From positions 1 through 41,672 of the forward strand of contig SWBL01000399.1 of assembly GCA_024195585.1 (NCBI GenBank): a stretch of DNA of 41,672 nucleotides, in the 5' to 3' direction. Shown here in pieces: positions 22,474 to 32,164 of this stretch. Every line of letters starts with the position of its first letter. The first letter of the stretch is position 1. The position numbers were made by a program, and so were the translations under genes. This stretch comes from Aureobasidium sp. EXF-3400. Lineage: Eukaryota; Ascomycota; Dothideomycetes; Dothideales; Saccotheciaceae. The notes under the pieces were generated by a model, which saw nothing but the letters and a program-made list of their open reading frames with translations, was not told the DNA's origin and did not search any database.

Positions 22474-22607
22474 GAGCCGTGCAGGGCCGACGTGAAAAAT
22501 AAGTCGACGTCGCTGCTCTCTTGACCGTTCCTCTCTTGTCACACATCTCCTATCTTGAGCAATCAGCCTCAATCCACCCATCTGCCATTGGCACGCGATT
22601 CGCCCTT

Positions 22608-22778
22608 ATGCGGACTGCGCCCTCCGTCTTCACCTCCCAAGGTCAGTCTTTTGTTCCCACCTCCAAGCTCTGCACGAGCGTTGCAAGTCGGTGCTCCAAG
22701 GGCCGAGCTGTAGGAACAAAAACTGACAATCTTCAAGACTACATTAGCGACCACCTGTGGAAGGCCAACGTCAATTGA
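22608..22778 (+). CDS. uORF encoding the arginine attenuator peptide (AAP), intron-split
   Basis: Two small exons, 22608-22641 and 22738-22778, encode a 24-residue peptide ending at TGA. It contains PSVFTSQ (residues 5-11), Asp12, then YISDHLW (13-19) and KANVN. The Neurospora arg-2 and yeast CPA1 attenuator peptides have the same length and share PSVFTSQDY-SDHLW, including Asp12, which is essential for arginine-dependent stalling. Known mechanism: with high arginine the nascent peptide stalls the ribosome at the uORF stop, blocking scanning to the main ORF and triggering mRNA decay. The Asp12 codon G|AC is split by the intron 22642-22737 (donor GTCAGT, branch CTGAC, acceptor CAAG), which is what restores the canonical order. 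The uORF ATG has C at -3, a weak context that allows leaky scanning; the main ATG, 56 nt after the uORF stop, has GCCATGG. It sits in front of the large subunit, where I would not have expected it. Confidence 0.92.
   Translation: MRTAPSVFTSQGQSFVPTSKLCTSVASRCSKGRAVGTKTDNLQDYISDHLWKANVN
22642..22737 (+). other. 96-nt intron within the attenuator-peptide uORF
   Basis: The intron is a multiple of three and has no in-frame stop. If retained, translation from 22608 continues for 56 residues and ends at the same TGA, with the DYISDHLW part preserved but 32 residues inserted after Gln11. Splicing state could therefore switch the stalling peptide. The splice sites are inferred from peptide conservation. 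Confidence 0.7.
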
Positions 22779-22834
22779 GACTGGTCTATTATTCCCCGTA
22801 AACTACCGACTTTTACCTTTTATCAACCCTAGCC

Positions 22835-25800
22835 ATGGCTTTCTCCAGGCGTCTGGCCCGCCAGACAGCCTCGAACCTGCTTCGTCAGAGCCAGCAGCAG
22901 CACATGTCCGCGAGACTGGCTGCTCGTACTCTGACGACCCAGTCGAGCTTTGCTGCTAGCAACCCCCGCGCTGCTCGCGCACCCAAGAGATCTACCAACC
23001 GCTTCGTCCAAGTCCGCAATGCAACCAGCAATGCTCAAGTTGCTCCCAGTGCAAAGGCTTACCTCGAGAGCGGAGTCATTGCCGGGGCCCAGAACCTGAT
23101 TGATGTCAAGAAGGTCTTGGTCATTGGCAGTGGTGGTCTCGCCATTGGACAGGCTGGAGAATTCGATTACTCTGGTTAGTCGAAGCCTGGAGCTACAAGA
23201 AAGCAGGACAATGACTGACAACGTGACAGGATCCCAAGCTCTCAAGGCCCTCAAGGAGGCTGGCATTCAATCTGTCCTCATCAATCCCAACATTGCAACT
23301 ATCCAGACCTCTCACGTTCTTGCTGACGAGATCTACTACCTTCCCGTCACCCCCGAGTACGTTACCTACGTTATCGAGAAGGAACGCCCCGATGGTATCT
23401 TCCTTTCCTTCGGTGGTCAGACCGCCCTCAACTTGGGTGTCAAGATGGACGAGATGGGCATCTTCGACCGTTACAACGTCAAGGTCTTGGGTACCAGCAT
23501 TCAAACCCTGAAGACCAGTGAAGACAGAGACCTCTTCGCTCAAGCTCTCAAGGAGATTGACATCCCCATTGCTGAGAGTATCGCTGTCAGCACCATTGAC
23601 GAGGCTCTTGATGCCGCTGAAAAGGTCGGCTACCCCATCATTGTCCGTGCCGCTTACGCCCTCGGTGGTCTTGGTTCTGGTTTCGCCAACAACCCTGAAG
23701 AGCTCCGCAACTTGTCTGCCCGTTCCCTCACTCTCTCTCCTCAGATCTTGGTCGAGAAATCGCTCAAGGGATGGAAGGAGGCCGAGTACGAGGTCGTCCG
23801 TGACGCTTCTGATAACTGTATCACTGTTTGCAACATGGAGAACTTCGATCCTCTCGGTGTTCACACTGGTGACAGTATCGTCGTCTCACCCAGTCAAACT
23901 TTCAGCGATGAGGAATACCACATGCTCCGTACCGCCGCCATCAAGATTGTCCGTCATCTTGGTGTAGTTGGTGAATGTAACGTCCAATATGCTCTCCAGC
24001 CTGATGGCCTCGACTACAGAGTCATTGAGGTCAACGCCCGTCTCTCTCGTTCGTCTGCTCTTGCCTCCAAGGCTACCGGTTACCCTCTCGCCTACACTGC
24101 TGCTAAGATTGGTCTCGGCCACACTCTTCCTGAGCTGCCCAACGCTGTCACTAGAACTACCACTGCCAACTTCGAACCCTCTCTGGATTACATTGTCACC
24201 AAGATGCCTCGCTGGGACTTGAGCAAGTTCCAGAATGTCAAGCGTGACATTGGCAGTGCTATGAAGTCTGTCGGTGAAGTCATGGCTATCGGTCGTACCT
24301 TCGAAGAATCATTCCAAAAGGCTATCCGTCAGGTTGACCCCAGATTCCTTGGTGTCCAAGGTGACAAGTTCGAGGATCTGGACGATGTTTTGGCAAACCC
24401 CACCGACCGTAGATGGTTGGCTGTTGGCCAGGCCATGCTCCACGAAGGCTACTCTGTTGATCGCGTCCACGAACTCTCCAAGATTGACAAATGGTTCCTC
24501 TACAAGATCCAGAACATCGTTGATACTACCCACGAACTCGAAGCCATTGGCAGCCTTTACGGCGTCAAGAAGGAGCTCATGCACAAGGCCAAGAAGCAAG
24601 GTTTCTCCGACAAGCAGATCGCCAAGGCTGTGAACAGCACCGAGGATGAGGTCCGTGCTCGCCGCAAGAACTTCGGAATTACTCCCTTCGTCAAGAAGAT
24701 CGACAGTATGTATACCACTCACTAACGATGAACGAAACTTGTACTGATTCTCCTTCCAGCCCTCGCTGCAGAGTTCCCTGCTGATACGTGAGTTGGAATT
24801 CTGTGAATTTACTAGAAAACTGCTAACAAATTTCCAGAAACTATCTTGTACGCATTCTAGAAGTTCCGGTCTTTAGGAGTCTCTAAGCAAAGCACCAAAC
24901 CTTATTCATCTATCAAAAGGCACAAAGGTTCTACAGTTCTGCGCCTGTCCATTGAGAGCCTCAGTATCTGACCAATCTCCATGACTCTCAATGGGCTGCG
25001 ATAGTTCTCGTTCTGCCTCCTGCATTGCGATAGCTAGTAAAGATTGTGGTGCTCTGCTGGGAGACTCTTCGAAGAAATACCATATTGAATATCATGCTAA
25101 CTTATTTTCTCTAGTACACTACCTATAACGCAAGTACTCACGATGTCGAGTTCAACGACCACGGTGTGATTGTGCTCGGGTCGGGTGTTTACAGAAGTAA
25201 GAACATTCGAATGCAACGACGTGATGACAAACTAACTTTCTGTTTAGTTGGATCCTCCGTCGAATTCGATTGGTGTGCTGTCAACGCTACTCTCTCCCTC
25301 AAGGAGCAGGGCAAGAAGACTGTCATGATCAACTACAACCCGGAAACTTACAGCACAGACTTCGATGTTGCCGACAAGCTCTACTTCGAGGAACTGTCTT
25401 ACGAACGTGTCATGGATATCTACGAACTCGAATCTGCTCAAGGTGTCGTCGTTTCTGTCGGTGGTCAACTCCCTCAGAACATGGCTCTCAAGCTTCAGGA
25501 AAGTGGCAAGGCCAAGGTTCTCGGTACCGACCCCAAGGACATTGACAAAGCTGAAGACCGTCAACAATTCTCTTCCATCCTCGACTCTATCGGTGTTGAC
25601 CAGCCCGCCTGGAGCGAACTCACTTCCTACGCCGATGCTCAGAGATTCGCCAACGAGGTCGGCTACCCTGTTCTCGTTAGACCCTCTTACGTTCTCTCCG
25701 GTGCCGCCATGACTGTCATCCGCTCTGAAGCCGAGCTCGAGGAGAAGCTTAACGCCGCCGCCGAAGTCAGCCCTGACCACCCCGTCGTTATCACTCAATT

Positions 25801-26821
25801 CATCGAAGGTGCTCGCGAAATCGATGTCGATGCTGTCGCTCATGACGGTAAGGTCCTTGTCCACGCTGTCAGTGAGCACATCGAAAATGCTGGTGTCCAC
25901 TCTGGTGATGCTTCTCTTGTCCTTCCTCCTGCCAAGCTCCCTGAGAGTACCATCAAGCGCGTCAAGGCCATTGCCGACAAGGTTGCCAAGGCCTGGAAGA
26001 TTACTGGTCCCTTCAACATGCAAATCATCGATGCCGACAACCCCAACGGTGGCGAGTCTTCTCTCAAGGTCATCGAGTGTAACCTCCGTGCTTCTCGTTC
26101 ATTCCCCTTCGTTTCCAAGGTTCTCGGTACCAACTTCATCGATGTTGCCACTCGCGCTCTTACCAGCACCAACGTTCCTGAGCCTGTCGACCTCATGGCT
26201 GAGAAGCGTGACTACCTCGCTGTCAAGGTTCCTCAATTCTCTTGGACTCGTCTTGCTGGTGCCGATCCTTACCTCGGTGTCGAGATGTCTTCTACTGGTG
26301 AAATGGCTTGCTTCGGTAAGGACCTCGTTGAGGCCTACTGGGCCGCTGCTCAGTCTATGATGAACTTCCGTTGCCCCCAGCCTGGTGAGGGTCTTCTTTT
26401 CGGTGGAGACATCAACAACCCCGATCTTGCCAAGATTGTCGACTACGTCAACCCTCTCGGTTACAAGCTCTACGCCGCCAACGAGACTGTCAAGAACCAC
26501 CTCGAGAGCAAGTCCAAGGATGGCAGCGTCAAGGTCGAGGTCATTGAATTCCCCAAGGAGGACAAGCGTGCTCTCCGTGAGGTCTTCGAGAAGTACGACA
26601 TTCGTGGTGTCTTCAACTTGGCCAAGGTCCGTGCCAGCAGTCTTGTTGACGAGGACTACGTTATGCGCCGCAACGCTGTCGACTTTGGTGTTCCTCTCTT
26701 CATGGAGACCAAGACTGCCGTTCTCTTTGCTCAGTGCATGAGCGAGAAGCTCCCCAAGCCCGAGGGTATCCCCTCTGAGGTTCGCCCCTGGGCCAGCTTC
26801 ATTGGCGGTCGCCCTCTGTAA
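22835..26821 (+). CDS. CPA2: Carbamoyl-phosphate synthase, arginine-specific, large subunit (mitochondrial)
   Basis: Six exons: 22835-23174, 23230-24705, 24760-24787, 24838-24847 (10 nt), 25115-25196 and 25248-26821, 1,169 aa. It makes carbamoyl phosphate from ammonia (passed from the small subunit), bicarbonate and 2 ATP for arginine synthesis. Residues 1-75 are rich in Arg, Ser, Ala and Gln without acids, a mitochondrial presequence. Two homologous synthetase halves follow: the first begins [22 protein letters not shown], the second [20 protein letters not shown], each with an ATP-grasp domain; between them lies the oligomerisation region, and an MGS-like allosteric domain ends the protein. 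No glutaminase or aspartate transcarbamylase is fused, which separates it from the pyrimidine-pathway enzyme. The junctions NYL|YTTYNAS and YRI|GSSVEF fix the microexon and its neighbours. Expression is probably controlled by the AAP uORF. The Neurospora counterpart is arg-3. Confidence 0.96.
24838..24847 (+). other. 10-nt microexon of the carbamoyl-phosphate synthase gene
   Basis: The ten bases aaactatctt complete the Thr codon and encode Asn-Tyr-Leu, joining PADT to YTTYNAS as in other large subunits. Introns of 50 nt (24788-24837) and 267 nt (24848-25114) flank it. Without it the frame shifts. Confidence 0.85.
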
Positions 26822-27309
26822 AAACATACTTTTACATGGTTGCTGGTTCCCTAGACCACAACCTTTCTTATAGATATCTACGGTGGTGACTTATGGCGGG
26901 AGTGAAGGCTACAGGATTGTTCTTCTTTTTGGCGTTTAGATTTTTTCGAGTTTCTCCAATGAACATATTCATACACTACATACGTCTTCTTTCCTTTTCT
27001 TATGATCTCAACAAAACGCATGTGGATATACCTCGTCAAAGTTTGTCTTTCTTGACTCTGCAGTGGGCATCGCAATAACAGCAACGCCCTATCTAGGCAA
27101 CTGCAAGAACATCAATTGCCAAGTAAGGGTTTTAGGCTAATACCAAAGGCTGTGCTATAAGATCGACATGACCAAGGAGGGGAACCGGACAACAACCAAG
27201 GTCGGAGATGGACGATCTTTGTCTTGAAGATGTTACAAGTATAAGTAGTCCTACTCGCCATGGAGTCTTTTCGTGGTTTCGTCGTCATTTGTTGTCTCGA
27301 AACGCAAAA
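26822..27309. other. Intergenic region after CPA2
   Basis: About 490 bp: CPA2 3' flank and promoter of the SMP-30-like gene. The in-frame upstream ATG at 27208 could extend that protein. No other feature seen. Confidence 0.35.
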
Positions 27310-28859
27310 ATGGTCAATATCACTCATGTTAATCTTCTGACGCTGGCGGCGAGCATTCCGTATGCTGATGAGCTGTATGGGATTGCTAATGCGTCGACGG
27401 AGGAGATTTCTTTCTTGTCGTATAGTGAGTGTTTTGGTGTTGGTTTTCTATGTTGAAAGGATGTGAGGTGTGCTGACCATTGGGATTTGATAGATGATAC
27501 CTTCGTTACTGATATCCTCGGACCCAATGTTTCTCAGCAATTGGTTGGGAGCTATAACTATCAGGCTTTTCACGAGATGGGCGTGTACAATTTGGTAAGT
27601 GTTTCTTTCTAGTTCTGGTCGTTGCGTCGAAAGAATCTCTTGGACCAAAGAATTGTTACTGTTTGGGGCCTCGAATCGTAACGAAGGACCCTTTCCTCTA
27701 TGCAGCCCAACGTTCTGAGACTATGGGAATGCAGCAGTCTTTATTACTGCATGACCACCGCCATGGAGAGTCTGACCTTCAAGCTATCTGAGCCAGAAAT
27801 TGCTCGTGGTTCCATGGTCTTGTTACGGTTACGAAACCTACGATACACGTTCAATTGATATTGCCGCATTACAGTCTCAGCACCATTGATAGCAATCGTA
27901 ACTAATACCATATTCTAGGCAACTGGCAAGCTGTATGCAACAAGCAACTGGAACGGCAGTTTCAGCGATCCCATCAATGTTACTGCCATCGACATTCACG
28001 GCAACAACAGCATTCAGTCTCTTCACTATGAGCACTTAGCCGAAGCCAATGGAGGTACCGCCTGGTACCCTGTAGGCTCTCCAGCCAACAGCAGCGAAGG
28101 CCAACAAATCGTCTTCTGCGACGAGGGCGACTTGACCAACCCTGCCCAATTGGTTCTCGTAGATCCAGCAACAAACAAAAGCCGAGTGCTAATCAACAAC
28201 TTCCTCGGCCGCAACTTCTCGTCCATCAACGATGTCAGACAACACCCTCTGACCGGCGACCTCTGGTTCACAGACGTGCCTTATGGCTACTGGCAATACT
28301 TCCGTCCTGCACCAGTCATCAAAAACCAAGCCTATCGCTTTGAGCCAAACACCGGAGTGGTACAAGCAGTTGCTGATGATGCTTTTGCTCCTAATGGCAT
28401 CGAGTTCTCGCCGGATTTCAAGCATGTGTATATCACCGATACGGGTATGCACACTTTCCCCAACAAGGATAACTTGACTATGCCCTCTACGATTTATCGC
28501 TATGATATCACTCCTGATGGAAAGAGACTGCAGAACAGACAGTTGTTTGCATACTCTGACATCGGGCTGCCTGATGGCATTCATTGTGATACCATGGGTA
28601 ATGTGTATGCTGGATGTGGTGATGGCGTTCATGTGTAAGTTTTCCTCTTTCATTTCTGACCCTGCTCATGTAAGCTGACTTGAAATATCACAGCTGGAAC
28701 CCTGAGGGTGTATTGCTTGGTATCTTTGCAGTTTCTGGCGGAAATGCAAACTTTGCTTTCGTGCCTGGAGGCATGTATATCTTTAACGAGTACAAGTTGT
28801 TCAAGGTCACATTGCAGGCTGAGGGCCGTGAGGTCAAGAGGGACTTTGGGCTGTACTAA
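27310..28859 (+). CDS. SMP-30/gluconolactonase-like beta-propeller hydrolase
   Basis: Four exons: 27310-27424, 27494-27594, 27919-28634 and 28694-28859, 365 aa. The six-bladed SMP-30/LRE fold is indicated by the metal-ligand segments in order: AFHEMGVYNLATGKLYATSN (Glu), SSINDVRQHPLTGDLWFTD, FAPNGIEFSPDFKHVYITDTG (Asn) and IGLPDGIHCDTMGNVYAG (Asp). Family members hydrolyse sugar lactones or other esters using a divalent metal; the fungal branch has broad or unknown substrates. The start is uncertain: ATG 27310 is used, but 27208 is in frame and adds 34 residues. No clear signal peptide. Asn-X-Ser/Thr sites are numerous (NAS, NVS, NGS, NVT, NNS), so secretion from an unrecognised first exon is possible. 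Intron 2 (324 nt) is long for this window. Confidence 0.85.
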
Positions 28860-29347
28860 AAAGAAAGAGTGATGGAGAAATCAGTTTGGGATTTCTTGCA
28901 ATATAAGATGTAAGACACTGAACATGAATGCGATGACGGTCACGATTGACTCCATCACTTGACGAGTGCGTTGGTTCCATGTAAGTAACTCGCTTGAAGA
29001 CGTTTTGCTCGATCCTTCGCAAGCCCTATTGAATTCTTCAGCATAACCAGAGTGGCATACTCTATTGCTCTGATCACGAAGTCATCATCTGTGCGATGTA
29101 CAGCGTGGATCCCATCAAGCAGAGACGATTCGAGAGATGCGAAGATTCAGGTTGTGTCATCAGGAAAGTACATTTCGCAGCTGCCTTCTCGTCTGTCGCC
29201 TTGTGACATGGAGCTGGTGACCCTTGCAAGCCGGTTGAGCCTTCCTTTTTGGGACATGCCACTTTCCGTCCGTGCACCAATATAAAACTCTACTCTCACC
29301 GACAACACAACCATGAACCTCTCTCGCAACAATATTGTACAAACAAA
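28860..29347. other. Intergenic region, SMP-30-like / EamA transporter
   Basis: About 490 bp between two genes in the same orientation, with the terminator of the first and promoter of the second. A TATAAAA-like element (29280-29286) lies about 60 bp upstream of the transporter ATG. No gene seen. Confidence 0.35.
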
Positions 29348-30565
29348 ATGTCTGGGAATGGGCAGGACGACGAGGTTGTCCTCTCGAGATCATCGAGCAA
29401 TGCCTCTGAGCCCAAACCCAATGTCTTCAAATCCGTTTGGCGCAACAACAAGGGCGTGTTTCTGATTTTGCTTGCTCAAGCCACGGGATCGACTATGGAT
29501 GCTATTGTCCGATTTTTGCAACAGGGAGGACATGGGATGCATCCTTTCCAGGTCATCTTTGCGAGGATGAGTATTACGGCTCTGCTCAGTACCATTTACA
29601 TGTGGTACACAAGAGTGCCCGATTTTCCACTTGGAGCACCTGCTGTTAGGGGCTGGTTGATCTTAAGAGCACTGGCAGGATTCTTTGGACTGTTTTGTTT
29701 ATACTGTAAGAAAACGTTTTATTATATGTCGTCCTGGCAAACAAAAAAGCTTATGTAGGTGTTATTAGATTCGGTGCATTATCTTCCTCTGGCTGAAGCG
29801 ACGGTCTTCCGCTTCTTGGTGCCTATCATTACAGCATGGGCCTGTTCAGTATTCCTCGGACAGTCGTTCAGTAGAACAGAGTTCTTGGCTGGAGTCGTCG
29901 CATTGCTGGGTGTTGTGATCATCGCTCACCCAGCAGCCATCTTCGGCAGAGTAAACGACGACATCAAGGTCCCTCACCAGCCGAATAAGATCGATCAAGT
30001 CTCAGCCGGACAACGTCTTCTTGCCATCTTCGTTTCTGTCATCGGTGTCTTGGGCGCCTCTGCTGCATACACTTTGATCCGTGTGATTGGTTCTCGCGCC
30101 CACGCACTCATCTCAGTAAACTACTTCGCCTTGATCAGCACTTTCGGCTCCGCAGGTGCTTTACTCGTTCTCCCAGGCATGAGATTCACCATGCCCCACG
30201 GTGCGCGAGAATGGCTCCTTCTCTCCCTTCTCGGTGTCCTCGGCTTTGTGTTGCAATTCCTGCTTACTGCTGGTTTGCAGTTGGACAGAACTAGCAAGGC
30301 TACTAGTATGCTGTATACCGGCATTTTGTTTGCGCTGGCTTTTGACTGGGCGATTTGGGGTGTTTTCCCTGGCTTTTGGTCGTGTGTTGGAGGTGCTGTT
30401 GTTATTGCTAGCACGCTTTGGTCTGCGTTGCAGAAGTCGAAGGGTGCTTCTCAAAGCGCTGTGACTAAGAAGGAAGTTGTTGATGAGGAAAGCGCTCTTC
30501 TTGGGGCGCAGACTGAGGGCAGCGAGGACGCTGCTCGGGCAGGAGCGGCCCGGGACTCTGTGTAA
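29348..30565 (+). CDS. EamA/DMT-family membrane transporter (SLC35G-like)
   Basis: Two exons: 29348-29705 and 29769-30565, 384 aa; the Tyr codon T|AT spans the 63-nt intron. Two EamA repeats give about ten membrane spans: the first half runs from GVFLILLAQATGSTMDAIVRFL through LGAPAVRGWLILRALAGFFG and SVHYLPLAEATVFRFLVPIIT, the second from LLAIFVSVIGVLGASAAYTLIRVIG to GFWSCVGGAVVIASTLWSAL. The AEAT-FRFLVPI motif and the R-A-G-FFGL helix are typical of the SLC35G/drug-metabolite exporter group. Both termini are polar and cytosolic. Substrate unknown. It is the nearest transporter to the quaternary-amine genes starting 300 bp downstream on the other strand, which makes a role in moving a methylated amine or product possible but unproven. 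Confidence 0.88.
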
Positions 30566-30856
30566 AACGTTAGTCGACGTCAAGGCACGCTCATTATGAA
30601 GCCTTCACGTTGTCCAAATGCAGATCCTACCATCACAAGTTGTTCAGACTAGATGAGGATTCTGGATCAGCAGATCAAGACAATCACGAAGTACGATAAG
30701 TCAGATTTGGAGAGACAAAAGTTTAGAAGTAAATAATCAATTTCATATTAGGTCGAAAGAAAATTCGCCAGTGTCTAAAAATCAGACCAAAAGTCGTTAC
30801 GCTATGCATGTATGTCATTCTTTGAGAAAAGGAAACACCTTGTCGGGAAAACTCCT

Positions 30857-32164
30857 TTACCAGGCCAATGCCTCCTGCTGCTCCTCGCCACACGCCAACC
30901 CAGAGCAGAACTCAATGTCCTTCTCGCTCTGAAGATCAGCCGCCGACATTTGTTGTCTAGCTGGGTGGATCTTTGCACCGGCAGCCTTCTCCTTGTCGTG
31001 GTGTTCTGTGACTGCCTCTCTGCACAACTTCTGGAAGTAGAGAGGTCCCTTCTCCATGCGAGGGTGCATGAGACCGTTGACGAAGACACCAGCGTTGACG
31101 TTCTTTTGTGCGGCATCGCAAAGAACCTTGTCTTCTGACATGATGCGCTTGTACATTTGGTTGATCTTTTCGAAATCTTCGTCTGAGGCGTTCTTGTTGC
31201 GGTAAACTTCGTAGCTCATGGTTGCCTTGCCGGGTCCATGAGGTACGAATCTTTGCATGAAGAAGAAGTGTGGTCTGTAAGTTTGCATGTCAGTCTAAAT
31301 TCGAGCGATGATGATGGATAATGCTGATGCTTACGTTGCGTTGACAGAAGCGTTGGGGAAGTAGTAGGTTGGGATTACGGTCATGCCAGTGGCGACTTGC
31401 TCTGGTGTGCTAGCCACCTCGTGCTGGATGTGGTTTGCGGTTGTGTTGACATGGTAGGCTTCGAGATCCGCCAAAGCAGGAATGTCGGGGTGGGTCGTTG
31501 GACAGTGGTAACACTCGTTGTAGTTGTCTGCCAAAATCTTCCAGTTGTAGGGACCGTCCATCTCCCACTTGTGGTCGAAGACATAGTTCTCAAAGTTGAT
31601 CGAATCGTAACGTGCCTGAACATCGACGCCATCAAAGTTGTCTTCCCAGGCAATCTCAGGCTCCGCTTTCGCATCCATGTTGACCCAGACGAAACCGTTT
31701 CTATCGACATGGACGTGGATAGGCAGGAGTCCGTTGGCCTCCTTGTCGAAACCCTCAAGTTCCTGGTAGCTTGGTGCCTTTGCGAGCTTTCCGTTCAAAC
31801 CGTACGACCAACCGTGGTATCTGCAAGCAAAGATGCGAGCTGTGCCTTCTTGCTTCTCAACGACGGGGTATGCTCTGTGACGGCAGATGTTGTGGAAGCC
31901 GTTAATGTTCTCCTGACGGTCCTTGGCAAGAACGAACTGGAAGCCTGCGACATCGTAGCGGAGGAAGTCACCAGGCTTGGTGAGACGGAGCTTGTGTGTA
32001 ATGAGGAGCCAACGTCTGGAGAAGATGGCACGACGCTCAAGCTCGTACATGTCGGGAGAGGTGTACCATGATGCAGGGAGTGCTCTCACGGGCTGCTTGT
32101 CCAAGGCAGGTTTTGTTGTGTTTCCGCTATCTCTGCGGTTGAAGTAACTTAGGAAGGATGCCAT
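30857..32164 (-). CDS. Rieske-type quaternary-ammonium oxygenase (glycine betaine or choline monooxygenase-like)
   Basis: Two exons: 32164-31335 and 31274-30857, 415 aa. The Rieske [2Fe-2S] ligands are Cys94-X-His96 (NICRHRAYP) and Cys114-X2-His117 (FACRYHGWSYG). The catalytic domain has NWKILADNYNECYHCPTTHPD, with Glu217, His220 and His225 spaced exactly as the bridging Glu and two iron ligands of carnitine oxygenase CntA. Glu in place of the usual Asp marks the quaternary-amine branch (CntA, GbcA, choline monooxygenase). Expected reaction: O2- and reductase-dependent hydroxylation of an N-methyl or adjacent carbon, either glycine betaine to dimethylglycine plus formaldehyde or choline to betaine aldehyde. 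The neighbouring dimethylglycine and sarcosine enzymes, and the lack of a betaine aldehyde dehydrogenase here, favour betaine demethylation. The reductase partner is not in the window. C-terminus EALAW has no peroxisomal signal. Confidence 0.9.

Larger units (their letters stand above)
21892..22607. other. UTP12 3' flank and promoter/leader of the carbamoyl-phosphate synthase gene
   Basis: About 720 bp. The left part should be the UTP12 terminator. The right part includes a palindrome with GATA cores (22438-22463), a Gcn4/CPC1-like site (22467-22473) and a pyrimidine-rich stretch (22510-22560) before the leader. No other gene seen. Confidence 0.4.

Noticed and set aside
23193..23864. Long antisense open frames inside the carbamoyl-phosphate synthase gene (also 25244-26023 and 26099-26827)
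   Set aside because: Mirror effect of strong codon bias in a highly expressed gene; their sequences show no family motifs.
22835..26821. Pyrimidine-pathway CPSase (fused with aspartate transcarbamylase)
   Set aside because: No N-terminal glutaminase and no C-terminal ATCase; there is a mitochondrial-type presequence and an AAP uORF, all pointing to the arginine-specific enzyme.
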